DNA of 64,000 nt from Mansonella perstans. Lineage: Eukaryota; Nematoda; Chromadorea; Rhabditida; Onchocercidae. The translations under genes and the position numbers were made by a program. The stretch lies in contig JBAMDO010000077.1 of assembly GCA_037074765.1 (NCBI GenBank), positions 168,077-232,076 of the forward strand, in the 5' to 3' direction. Below, piece by piece: positions 27,270 to 40,600 of this stretch. Below the pieces are notes generated by a model, which saw nothing but the letters and a program-made list of their open reading frames with translations, had not been told where the DNA came from and searched no databases. The stretch's first letter is position 1. Each line of letters begins with the position of its first letter.

Positions 27270-27641
27270 CAATAACTTATGAATGTTTACACAAAAAAAA
27301 AAAACAAAGTCACGGCTCCAGCCATACGATTTAGATAATTATAAAACAAGTCTCGGGCCAAAAAAGTTAAAATAAAACTTCCACTATAAAAAAAAATTGC
27401 TTCATAGGCATTAAAATGAAGCGCAAGTACAATCGAACATGCGAAAGTCATGGGATACCGAATACTCACTAACTCAACCAATAAAAACTGCTTTCAATTT
27501 CCATGGAACCAAACATTTCCCAAATAAAATTTGCAGCGAATTATGCACAGCTTGTGTAAAACGAAACATACAACTAGTGCTTTTAACAGTTTACTGGTAC
27601 ACAACAAAAAAACAACCGAAAAGTCATAAAATTAATCCATT

Positions 27642-28349
27642 TTAAGCTTTAGATTCCTTCTTCTGCTGCTGATGCCGCTTGTTATGTTTCTTGGCGAATC
27701 GAAGATTCCGTAGAAACTTTTGGTCAACTCCTTTCATGGACATGAAACGATGTTTTTTCGGCTTCTTAATACCATTCCTGTGATCTTTTCTGTCTGAAAC
27801 AAACTGTTGTACCTCAGGTGTCCAAACTGGCACTTGCAAAACCGTTAAAAATGATATACATCACTTGTAAAAGTGGTCATGACAGAATCCAAAATACACA
27901 GTTAATCGAACTAGGTTCCGTATTTACAAACGGTGATGCAATTAGGCCTAGTTCAGAACGAAGAATCATAAAGCGTCTGCTTGCTACCACATTAACAACA
28001 CCACTTCCAACTCAGTGGATCCAAAACCAATTCCATAGGTATAATTAATTGAAGAGTTTGTTGGTATAGTTAAGTGAAAATAACATCCAGTGGTATTATC
28101 AACGAACCTATGGGAAAAGTACGACACAATTTGAAATAATCAACTTCATTTTATATCCCAAAAAGCTTCAGCAGTACTGAGCAGCAAGTTTCAGCCAAGA
28201 TCCCCACTACGGATAAAATAAAATTTTGGACATTCAATCGATACTTGTCGTGATGAAAACACGATAAAAGACAATACACTAAATATTCAAATGAATAAGA
28301 ACAAGAACATACTCTGATTATGATTTGTGTGATTCTTCGACTTTGCCAT
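27642..28349 (-). CDS. rpl-29: 60S ribosomal protein eL29, two exons
   Basis: Small basic protein of the large ribosomal subunit. Exon 1 is 28349-28313 ([12 protein letters not shown] plus one base) and exon 2 is 27793-27642, giving 189 nt (62 aa) across a 519-nt intron; phase and the conserved N-terminus agree. The diagnostic core is [13 protein letters not shown], then [20 protein letters not shown], ending in a Gln/Lys tail. The short length matches nematode and yeast eL29 rather than the longer vertebrate form. An open frame that reads through the intron boundary and adds about 15 residues before exon 2 (27839-27794) is intronic. A 42-bp tandem repeat begins 138 bp upstream of the start codon. 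Confidence 0.97.
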
Positions 28350-28487
28350 ACTACAATCGGCTTCTAATTGGTTGTATCCTAAAAAACAATTTATCGAAAA
28401 GGGAGACAAGATGTTACATAAAAGACGCCCGATAAAACATTATTACTTGAATTTATGTCCTAAAAAAGATCGATACCACAGAGATAC

Positions 28488-28653
28488 ACGTATCATCATA
28501 TATCTCATGAATGAAATATTTACACTCACACGTATCATCATATATCTCATGAATGAAATATTTACACTCACACGTATCATCATATATCTCATGAATGAAA
28601 TATTTACACTCACACGTATCATCATATATCTCATGAATGAAATATTTACACTC
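28488..28653. repeat. 42-bp tandem repeat, four near-identical copies
   Basis: Copies start at 28488, 28530, 28572 and 28614; the first three are identical and the fourth diverges at its last two bases. The unit is a multiple of three and stop-free in one frame on each strand, which produces 14-residue repeat open frames (28372-28725 plus; 28443-28685 minus). Position just upstream of rpl-29 suggests promoter/5'-flank sequence, not a gene. Confidence 0.95.
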
Positions 28654-29204
28654 CGTTTGTACATCGCTTCAATGTCCGTAATCACTCCGCATAAATACTA
28701 CTACTCAAAAATGCCACAGAAATAAGACATTAACATCATCACTCAGAAGTCATCCATACTACGGAACCCTACCAACAAACTCAGATAGATCAGAAATCGC
28801 GCCTTGATGTGTAACGATGATACTGGATTACTACGAAAAAATCGGTCTCGTGAAATAGAATCGAGGAACCACTAATATTAGAGGATACTCTCGTATCAGG
28901 AAGTAACTTTAATTTGTGCACATTATACTCGTAAGGCAAAGAGTATTAGCAAAAAGCACTGGAAATTTTTGGCTAGCTGTTATACTTGAAATTCAATTTT
29001 AATTTTGATATTATTTAAATTAGCATAGCAAATATTATTCAGTGAACTTTTGCTGTATTATTTACAAAGTGAGAGACTTTTGTTGGGAATTTTTTTAAGT
29101 GCAAAAATAAATATAGTAATGTATAATGGTTAAAAGTTCGGGAATGTTACTGCATCATATATTGATACATCTGATTTATTTGCTAGATTTATCGTCTTTT
29201 TTTT

Positions 29205-29292
29205 AAATGAAATTTATAAGCATTCTAGATAAATTTTATATGAAATTTTTAAGCATTCTATGCAAATTTATATGAAATTCCTGAGCATTCTG
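29205..29292. repeat. Degenerate 32-33-bp repeat, about 2.7 copies
   Basis: The motif AAGCATTCT (last copy GAGCATTCT) recurs at 29218, 29251 and 29283, each of the first two followed by an AAATTT(T)ATATGAAATT segment. Confidence 0.7.
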
Positions 29293-31444
29293 AATAAGAA
29301 TATAGGACAATGTGGAAGATATATTTCATATGAGTTTCAGATTCTTATGATAGTATGATAACTATTACAAAAATTTTATATCTAGCCATATACAATGATC
29401 GGCTAAATCTAAAATTATTAACTGGTAACGGCACAGTGAAAGGAAATTCTCGTATCTTTTCTTGCATTCTTTTAGTCCTCAAAACTCTTTTATTCCTTGT
29501 TTCATACCACTAGTATCCTTTGTTTTAATGGCATTTCCAAGGATCAAATGCTTTTCTAAATGATACAACAATCAAAAGATATTTTGAAATATTTTACTAA
29601 GACAAATCCTTGAAACTTTGTTTCCTTAGTTTGTTTCTGGAATTTTGAGTAAATTAGTTTAAAGATTAACAGAAAATATTGAATGATCATTATTATTGCT
29701 TGAAAATTGACATACATTATTTATTAATCTTTTGTTGCTAGATTTTCAAAATAATTATCTATTCGGAACAATCATCGCGCAATACAGTAATGATTTGTTA
29801 GTCGATTTCATCCACTCTTAAGAAATTCTCATTTCTGGTTTGATATTTGAAATTTCGTAGCAGCCAATGTTTTCTCATTTAAATTAATCAGAACAATTCA
29901 TGACACTAAGGCTTTTATAAAATTATTCCAAAATACACTTTTTTAGTGTTTATTATAAATTAATGCTGGTGATTTCGATTTCATATTTCGAATATTTGGC
30001 ACTACGTTTATGCATGAGACTAGTCAAAAGAAATCAGATAATTGGAAAAATACCAAAACTTTTGTCTACATAGCATTTCCGACTCATACTCGAAGTTCGT
30101 GTTTCTCATAATACGATTAAATCGGAGTGAATTAAATTAATTCAATTTCACATTTGAACGCCCTATAAAGTATTTACAAAAGCAATGAAACAATTTCACT
30201 TATATTACTCACTCACACATCTTCTTGAATTAATCTAATTTTTCTACATACAAATATTTATCAACTCCAAATATTTCAACAACGATAAAAAACGTTTTAG
30301 GATGTTATAATCATTGCAAGTTCCAGATGTTCAGTTTACAATTAGCGTTTCTTTTGACATCTGTACCGGATATCATTATCACTATAACTACTTTTTTTTC
30401 ATCATGTTCGCTTCCTTTTTTGTGAGGAAACTTCACAATTGCAGAAGACGAATTGTAGTTACGATATTTTTCCTGAACTTACTGAAATACAAGTTTGAAT
30501 ATGATTCATTCTTAACATTACTTTATTCATTACCTTATTATGCATGTCGAAAGATGTAATTTCATAAATATAAACATTTTGGAAATAAGGAAGAGAGGAA
30601 AAAGTATAGTATGCAAAAATAATAGAAAAAATGATAAGGCAACTTACTGGCTGAAAAACAAGGAACGAATAGGTGCATTACATCTGCAAACTATGTAACT
30701 CTAAAAATTAAGTTGAAATTATCTGACATAGCTAAAAATTTGCCTAAAATGGAAAATTCAACAAAATTCGAAGGTAAAGTTGATCAAATAACAAGAATTT
30801 GAAAGTGATTGAGAAACTCGATGATTGTTTATATAATTGTGAACAATTAGTAAAGTAAGTACACCGTTGAGAATACAAATACTGATCAGTGAGTAAACAT
30901 AACGGAAAGTAAAGTAGTTAAGTAATGTAAAATGTATGGTAGACCACACAATTGATAATAGTGATTCCAGCTTGTTAAAGTTTCGCTGGAAAGATTTGGC
31001 AAAAATCGCCATTTGGCACTTAATTGCATGAACTTGATTTTTAGCAATGTCAGCTTGGGAATTTCTCTAATTATGAGAAATGTGGAGGGATCAACATGCA
31101 GTCATCCTTGATATTCTGTTGATAAAAAAAATATTTTTTTCTTTCGTCTATTAAATTGTTGTCATGCAGAACAATATTTTACAATTATCATTATCGCACA
31201 TAAAACTGAAAATTTCTAAGTTAAAACTCGGAAAACAAAAGTTGTCTGTATGTCTTTTGTCAACTAGCGATATTAGAAAGAAGTAAATCGATAAATACCT
31301 GAATACAACATACTAGAGGTGATAAAAAACATATTATAATTCATGAATGCTGAAGTGCAGTTATTGAAAAGTCATATGTGTGCAACATTACTGTACTGAA
31401 ATAAATACATAGGAGTTTAAAAAAAATAAACATTAAAAAAGACT

Positions 31445-31450
31445 TTTATT
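31445..31450 (-). terminator. Candidate poly(A) signal for the SOGA/MTCL-like gene
   Basis: AATAAA on the minus strand, 209 nt downstream of the stop codon at 31659-31661. It is the first canonical hexamer I noticed there; the assignment is inferred. Confidence 0.35.
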
Positions 31451-31658
31451 GGCTGAAACAATAACTTGTTATTTAATGCAAAATTAGCACCTAATAATAA
31501 TAATAATGCAAAGGATAATATTTTATAGACTAATACAATGCATAAAGATTTCAGGATTTGAAAGGAGAAATATCAAAAATTGGTCTCTCATGTTTGTAAT
31601 GCTTAAAATGAGTTATATCGACATTTTAACTATCGATGATGATCCACTGTTATTTCAG

Positions 31659-34600
31659 CTAACTAGTCGTTGCTGTTTTCTTTACCTTCTTTTTAATCCG
31701 AGGTTTGCTTGTATCTTTCTTAGTACGCAGCAAAGATGTCTGAGAATCCTACAATATTCACACATTTTAAAAGACAAATTCATCACATAATAGAAAATTT
31801 TATATTTTAAGACAAATTTAGCAATTTTCTCAATGTCAATATTTTAAATTTGCTTTAAGATGATTAGCATAGTCATGTAAGTTAACTGGCTGAAGTAATT
31901 AGGATCATGAATGAAATTCGATTAATTTATTTATTCATAATAGTTTTTAGTTTTCAGCGTTACAGTTTTTTTCATGGAAAAAACGAATTCCCATTACGTA
32001 CAAAAGCACGTTTTGACTGTTGGTACAAAAAAAAGAAAGAAGAAAAAAGGCTATGAAAAACATAAACTGTACCTCTATTTCTCCCAATTTTTTAAGTACA
32101 TCCGTTTTTCGGTTAGCTATCGTACTGCTTTCACCTCCGCGTTTAATACTTTGAACACTCTCTGTCGAATTATCCCTGCATCTTTTCGAGCTTGATCTAC
32201 TCAAACTTCGTCGTACACGTTCAACCAATTTTGTTTCTGCAAGTTAATGGAAATAATAAGAAGCTATATAGCGATTTTTGATAATTTTAACTATGATTCA
32301 TTGGTTATCACATACTATTTACCATATATTTCAATCTGAAGCTTCTTTTACCATCTGAAGTTGATAGCGAAGTTTTACTGTAGGAGAATTACTATTAAGG
32401 GACGTCCTTATTGGTATAACCCATGATTAAAATTAAACTTATTTATGATTCAAATCACATAGTAATTGTCCAAAAAAAAAAATTAAGCTAACGTTTATGC
32501 TTGAAATTTTGCAAAAACTTAAACGATCCTAGAAAGAAGAAGTAATCTCACTCATAATTTTGAATGGGTTTCGACTTCCGCGAGATACGTTGCCGAACGG
32601 TGATTGACTACCCATTAGCTCTTCGATATGAGTGAGTGACGTGTTCCGGCCGAGTACGGTTACTGCTGCCGGTGATGTTTCTGAAGATGTTAATACCTAA
32701 AATCAGAGAGGTTATGAAGAAACAGGCCCCATTTAGATCACAATTTTGTTCGAAAAAAAAAAACTACATACGCTGCTCTTTGCAATGCTTCCAATGCCTT
32801 TTCCTATTTCAGTGGTTTCAACGGAATGCGACTTGCGTATACCAAACAAAGATCGCTCTGAGTTTGGAAGAGTTTTTGATGCTTTTGCTTCCATTGTATC
32901 AAATGCCTTTGCCATTAGACGTATTGAGGATTGGGTATCGCGAGCTAGCTCAGTTCGGCGAATGTCATACAAAATATTCGTTCCTATATATTTAATAAAT
33001 TACGATGAAATGTTTGGATAGGAATTTATAGTATGCACTGGGTCCAATGCACTGACTTCATTGTCAAATCCTTGAGGTGAATTTTTTAAAAAGAAATCCC
33101 AGAGATTTCTACAAACATATTTTGTCACTGCAGAAGCGTGGAAAAAAATTGCTTCTAAAAATACAGGTAGTAAAAGACTTTCAGAATGAAAAATAAAACA
33201 ATATTTTATAAAAATTAGTTGATTTATATTCAGTAGAATGTAAGCTTTCATATTACCGGTGCTGTTTGACCGCAAATGCAACCGTCCGGTTGACGGATCT
33301 TCACCGTCATCCTGACCATGCGATGAAAAATCGTTATCACACCGATCATGTGAACCGGAATATGAAATATTTTTAGGAATGTAATGGAGACGGCCATCTT
33401 CATCGTATTCCACTGCCATTTCCTTGTCTGAAACAATGTCATCCATTTTTCATTCAATTCGAAAATATTTCAGAATTAGAAATTTCTGAAAAAAGTGATT
33501 GCAATTCTCATATCTTTTAAAGAATATTTTGAAGTGGAATTACTAAGGATGATAGTAGGTGGTGGATCCGGAAATGGTGAAATTTTCTTAACTGACGATT
33601 GTGTTCCATTAGTAATTCCTTCCAACTGCCGAATTTCAAGGACGGAATTACTTTCACTCAGGTGTTTCACTGTTGCCGTTAACCTAAAACTCATGTTAAG
33701 CACTAAAATTGAACAAAATGGTAAATTTAACTGAAATTAATGAAATTTAATAAAGATTATGAAGACTGAAATACCATAATTAGTTGGCAATTTTCTTTTT
33801 TCATTCATTTTCCGACAATTTAATTTCTTCAAACTTAAAAACAGTTACATGCTATTTAGTAAGTAAATACAGTTGTTAAAAATTTAAGCAAAAAAGTGTA
33901 AAAAGTTGCTCTAAAATAAGTGTTCTTCTTTCTTAGACTTGTACAAGTTGTTCATAAAATTCAATACTTGTATGAGGATGTCGGCAGAGTACTGTAGGAA
34001 TAGAATCGAGTCGGAACTGATGATTGCGGGGTTACACCGCTGGGTGTTTGCGATCTAACATCGGATTCATTTTCAACCGGTTTAAGATGTTCATCAGCTT
34101 TGCTTTGATTTTTTTCATTGCTGGAAATTAGGCAGATGTTTCGTAGGCTTTCTCCATAGAAGGATGCTCTAATGGTCTAATCAGAAAACGGATGCAGAAG
34201 TGAAGTTCAAAGGTCTGGACATTGATGAAGTGCTAGAGCTTTGAAATATTATAATCACCATTACAAAAAAAACAATGTCCCTGTTTTTTTCTGTCTGGAA
34301 ATAATAATGCCTCCGGTAATGATACTCCTGATTGTAACTTATGTAATACTGTACTAACACGTCATGATACTGTACTAAATGGAAGCAAAAAAGAACCTGG
34401 TTGGAAGTGACTTGCATTCTTCTTTTTTCATTTGTTTTAATTGGCAAACAAAATTTCTCAAATTATCCAGTGAATCTTTTCCGATATTTGATGATTTACA
34501 TAGTGACTCGATTAGTGCTTGCAACTAAATATTAATATTACAATCTAATACAACATTTTTGTAAAACTAATATTAGTAAATTACCTTTTTTTAATGGCAC

Positions 34601-37600
34601 TTTGTGCCTCCACAACTATCTAGAAGACTAATCCTTTCAAATAATTTTATGTACGAAAATAAACTTAAATATGAATATATTAATCAAATGTTAACCACTT
34701 TAAAATTCTCTTATTCATATGTAAACAATACAACGGGGAAATGAAAGAGCTCAACAAAAGACTTGAAAAAATGGGAATAACAACATGAGTGCCAAAGTTA
34801 TTACCTGTTCAATAATTAATGAAAATTTGTATTTTCTTGTTAGCCTATGAACTTCGGTTACATTTAACATTTCCCGGAGCCTTTCAAGCTCATTTTCTAA
34901 AAACTCCTTCGCACCTATTTGCATATCACGAGTTTCCATTAAATTTCGTTGACTTATTTCCAGTACTTTGATCTGTTCACGTAGCTGAAATTTTCTGCTT
35001 TATTTTTCATTACATCCCATTGCTCTAACATAATAGAAATTTCAATAAAAATTGCGCTAAACTTGTTTAAGACTAATTGTGGTGATCCAGAAAATCTTAC
35101 GTTTTTGATTGTTTTTTCTGATTCTTGTTGTTTTGCGGAATTTTCATTGACAAGTTTTTTCATTTTCGTATTTAACTTTTGCACTTCTTTCGCATAAAAA
35201 TTTTCATATTCCGCATACTTCTTTTGAACCATTTCAGCAGTTTTTAAGGCACTTTCCGTTATCTATAGAACTTTCTTCTTTAATAAAAATTGAAAAAAAA
35301 AATATTAAGCTATTTCGAAAATGAAAATTTCACCTAAAGCAATGTAGCTTTAGGTAAAATGCTTTCCAAACTAGAAAAATTGGAAGAATAAACATATAGA
35401 GACAAAAGATAGAACGAATCTTCTTTAATCTGAAGCCAGTATTCAACGACTTTGAAATTGCTAAGTATAGATCATTTACATGTAAAGATTCCCAAAATTC
35501 CATGCAATCCTGTACTGCGTGGAACTTTACGAGTTCTGACATGCAAATGATCTACGATCTGTGCTTTTTTATAACTTCAGTTAAACTCAATGCTGAGCTA
35601 CAGCTGTTGATGTTCAGCATTTCACTGAAGATGGATTTCATTAATGCATAACTCAAAAATTAATTAAACCCAAATAGTAATCTTAACATTTTGCGTATCA
35701 CTGATTTTATTGTCAGAACTTGTCAGCGTATTGGACTTCATACGAGATTTTTCAATATTCCACAAGGCAAGATCGGCTTCATGAGTCTCTTTTGCCAATT
35801 TCAGATCAGCATTCAATTTGGCTACTTCCTCTTTCAGATCATCTATTTGCTTGGTCTAAAAGAATTCTCGAATTATGTTTTGATATCTGTTTAAAGTCAT
35901 TATATCATGTAGCAACAAATGCAAAGTTGATCAAAATTTCGAACTTCTGAAATTAAGAAATTTACACGGAGCGGATGCAGAAATTCCAAAGTATACCATG
36001 TCGATTTGCCTTTGCTCGAATTCTTTATGTCGTTTCATATCACCTTCCTCGCGGTGTTGTTCCTCCGAAACTTTGCTTTCAAATGTGTGAAGTGCTTCAC
36101 GATGATAATCACGATCTCGTCGAGCTTGCACCAACTAAGGGCATTTTGTTCAATTATCATTTTGCTTAGTAAATATATAAATGAATTAAACGATAATTAA
36201 GAACCTGTGAATGCAATGATTTATTCGTATCCTCCATTATTCGCATTCGGCTTGCAAACTTTTGCTGCAATGCATCGAATTCCACGTTACGTATCTGTAA
36301 TAGTTTGTACTTACAACAGTATTTGGAAATTAGATAATATTCTTATTATCAACTAGTAAAGATCAAAATACTGAATTATTTCAACTCAGTATGATCTTCA
36401 ATATCTTTCTTAAATAGAATTATATTTTGATATCTGTATTGTTGGTTAACAAAAAATTTGGTAATTTAATAAAATAAAAATTAGTATTAAAAAAATTGCA
36501 CTACTAAATTAAAGTGAGTCAATCAGTAATTATTTTTGCTACTTACATTTGTGTATTCTTTTTTTCTTCTTTAAAATCTACACATTTCAGGAAGAACTAG
36601 TAAAGCACTGGATTCAAATGGCACCTTTTCTTCCTGTCTGGCCTTATGTAATAAATCATTCTTATCATTTGTCCATTTTTGTTGCAAAGAGGTAAGCTCC
36701 ATACGTAAATCTTCATTTTCCCGTTCCGCGTCTGAGATTTGATTTGTTAACTCTTTGTTCTGAATAATATGCTAACTTAAAATAAGTCTAACCTTGAAAA
36801 TTCTGGAAGTTATTTATTGAAGAGAAATATTACGCTTACATAATAAACATCAGCAGAGTAACTATTAGAATGAGATATGTATCAATTTTAAGACGAGTAA
36901 ATGAGAAAAATATATTCTGTAATAGGAAATAGCTCCAAAATTAAATGATGTATCAAAAAAGAACCTTTTTTTGTAAAGTTGTAATTGCATCTTTCAGATC
37001 ATTGACATCATCTTTTTTTTGATTTGCTATCCCTGCTGTTACTGCTGCGAGATGTATGACCGTAGAGGATGAACTGTGGTCAGGAACAATCTTTGTATCT
37101 ATATCTTGGCATAAAATAGAATTTTAAAGAAACGGAGACAGAAGCATGAGTATGACTTCATTTAATATTTTTGAATATCCGAAAAATTTTTCACTAACTA
37201 CTTTACTGGATGGAGAAATCTTGTGCTAACAATTACCTAATATGCCAGATTATTAACCCTTATTAGGTGCTAGAAAGTGGTAACTATTTAGTATGCAATA
37301 ATGCAATTAATTTAATTTCAAAAAAGTGAAGAAATAAAGCGTACCTTCGGTGCTGTCACTTGCGGCATCTTTATTTAGTTCTTTTCTCAAATACGTTAAT
37401 TCATCTTCAAGTTTAACACGTTTTTCCTGCCAAGCCTTTTCCTTCTTCAAGTAATTGCTACGTAACTTTTCTAGAAATTACCTTTTTTAATTCAAAAGAT
37501 CTGTTAGCTGAAATTTTAGACGATTCTTGGCGTACGAAATAGCAATTAAATCAATATTTTTCTATATAAAACAATGCTAACCGAGTTCAATTAGTGTTTG

Positions 37601-40600
37601 CTCGGATTTTTTCTTCAGTAGCGTCACTTCTGACTTCGATTTCATTCTCTCCTCAGCCAACTTTTCCTTTTCCACATTGAATATCGATTCTAATTTCTTA
37701 TATTTGATTTCAAACTCTTTAGCAGATCTGCGATTGGCTTCGATATCCTTTAAAATACAATAGTATAAATAAAAAGAAAGCTGAAATTAATGACTCCTTT
37801 ATAAATGAAAAAAGTTCATCATGTATAAAATAAGGATAAGAATAATCTGAATTAAAAATTTACCTGGATTTCTCTCTTCACAACAAACAATTCTTTTTTC
37901 AATTTATCACATTTTTCATCTCTTTCCTGTATCATACGAACTTTTTCCGCAAGTGCTACAGCTCGTGATTCCAACAAATGCTCCTGCTCTAACACATTCT
38001 TTTGCACTTCATTCAGCTTTGTATGTAGCATACGAACCTTGAAAAAATATGGATAGGATTCCAATTTCAAATTCTAACTTCATTTTCAATTGATTTAACC
38101 TTATCACAACTGAATCTTACTTCACTTTCATAGCTTTGCCTCTGCTTTTCAATTTCAGCAGTCCAGCGATCTTCCGTGTGTAATACCTGATTGGTAAGCT
38201 CCTGAAAGACTAATAACAGTAATATATATCCAAACTATTATGTAGTAAAAGAGATGAAATTTTAATAAAGCAGAAATAGTGCTGTTTTATGTATGGTACC
38301 TTGTTTTTCTTCTTATAAAACATAATTTCATCTTTTTGCGATGCGATAAATGCTTTATTTTCTTTGCATTTGCTACACAGTTTTGATTCTGAATTCACGT
38401 TTAACACGTTTTTCACCGGAGAACCTCGGGCAACCTGAAAACATTTCGAATTAATCTTCGTTACAAAAATTTGTGTACTATAATTTGTACACATCACCTC
38501 GGAAGGAAGGAAGAGACTCGGGACAACAATAATCAATAATTCATTAATCAATAACCAATTTGATTGCGACTGTCTTTAAAAGGCAGAAATAATTTGAAAC
38601 TATCAATTAACTGCAACAATACTTTTCTTAGATTTATTTCATCTCAAAGAATATTCAGATAATTTCAACATTTTGCAAGGATTGAATTAAAATTTATGGA
38701 AAACTAACTTAAAAGTTTGTTTAAAATGCAGTTATTGCCAATTACAGAGTCAGTTTTACAGAGATAACATTTTCGTAATAATTGACAAGTGTTTTTTCTT
38801 ATTGAATTTAATTTTTTGAAGAAAAAAAAAGCAATAAACCTTGTGTGCTTCGAGTAATTGATGAACGTTTTTTAGTTCGGACATTACACTTGCTAATTCA
38901 GCTATGATAGTTGCGCTGTTATCCTTAGACAGTGAGCGCCGTCGTTCATCCTTAAAGAGGAATTTCACATGAAACATGCTTTGCCTTAATGGAAATTTAA
39001 GAATTTTTATTCTTTCACTTTCACTAAATTTCTTTCCAAACTAGCGATTTTCTTTAGTGACACTCTGAAATTCAAGGAATATGAAACCAGAACTACGAAT
39101 TGAGATAATACCATTCACAATATTATCAGTATTCCAGTAAGAACAAACGGCTATCAGTATTCCAGTAAGAAAAAAACTTACTAAATTGCTTAAATTTAAT
39201 AAAAATTATAAAAAGATACCTTCTGAGCATTATCAATTTTTTCGATTTGTTTACAAATTCGATTTGTTTGTGTTTCCACAGATGCAAGTACTTCGCAGCA
39301 CTGTTCAATCTACAAAATTAATTAACTTTCTTAAGATGTAAAATGGTCATTATTTAATTCAAATTTAAGAAATTTCTTTCTGATTTCATGTGGAAAAAAA
39401 CGAAATATATTTCATTTGAACCTCATCCGTGGTTGCACTGTTAATTTGGGAGCAATTAATAGCATCTTTGGCTTTCTGTTCACTCAGTTGCCTTTCCAAT
39501 TCTTCACATTTTTTCTTCAATGAATCCTTGAAAAAACAAAATGTATTTTCATACTAATTTCTTCCAAAACATTAAATCGGAAATTTCGCATCATCCTGAA
39601 TGTCACTTCTTTGGAAAATTGAATCAGTCATTATTTAACAGGATACAAATTATTAGATAACATGAAAAACAACAGATTTATAATCTTCCAGATAAAGTTG
39701 ATTGGGCATATTTTAAACACTTAATTTGTTGTATTTCTTGCAAAATATGGAAGTTGCTAATACATTGGATATTCTTACAAATAACGGATAGGCAAGGAAC
39801 TTAAAACTTGAACGCTTAAGAAAGTCCATGAAAGATAATATGGAATAAAGAATTCTTCAAAACACAGCACAAGTTATCAAAAAAAAAAATCTACAAAAAG
39901 GAGAAAGTTCAAAGAGCTTTTTTTCTTCGACGAAAAGTTGCTACATAAAAAGCTCTAAATGCATGCTTTACAGTATTTGCTTACCATGTACGCAGCTTCA
40001 TTACCACCTTCCTTTACAATTCTTCGGTGAAGATTTGAACAACGATCATTTACCAATAGAAGTTGATTGTTTAGTAATTCAACCTTAGTAAATTAATGAA
40101 ATTAAAAGTTTTTCCAGCTAAAGAAATTTTTGAGTAGTTGCGACGAAAATGAAACTTAAGTCATGTAATAAGACTAGCTAATATTATGAATGAAATACCA
40201 TAAATTATTACACAATCGCTTTTACTATCAAATTACAGTTTTATTATCAGATGCTATTATCATTTTCGGATAATATCACCATTAACAAATAATGAGATTG
40301 TATTATCATCAGTAACATTATTGATGCACGCAGCTTTTTTGCCATACTATCCATTAAAAAAAAATTTCCGGTGCACCTTTGCGAAATAATTGAAATGTGA
40401 AAAAATAAGTGGCAATAAATAATCGAAATTTATCAATATAGGCTTTTTCAAATATCTATATGGATTTCTTTATACAACGAATTGCCAGAAGAATGCGTTT
40501 GTATCAGCATAAATTTCTAGTTGTACTAATGATTGGTGGTGTAAAGGATAAAGAAACCTTTGTAGCCATACAGATCAACTTTTGATTATCTGATTGGAGC

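Larger units (their letters stand above)
28654..31658. other. 3 kb without a recognised gene
   Basis: AT-rich spacer between rpl-29 and the 3' end of the SOGA/MTCL-like gene. Holds a three-copy degenerate repeat at about 29205-29292 and several uninformative open frames (30314-30559, 30758-31012 minus). The rpl-29 promoter should lie at its left edge. Confidence 0.5.

Noticed and set aside
28372..28725. Open frames on both strands encoding 14-residue repeats
   Set aside because: They are produced by the 42-bp tandem repeat. The sense of both strands is equally open and there is no family or splice support.
31974..36200. Several plus-strand open frames across this interval
   Set aside because: They are antisense to minus-strand exons of the SOGA/MTCL-like gene and show no independent features.
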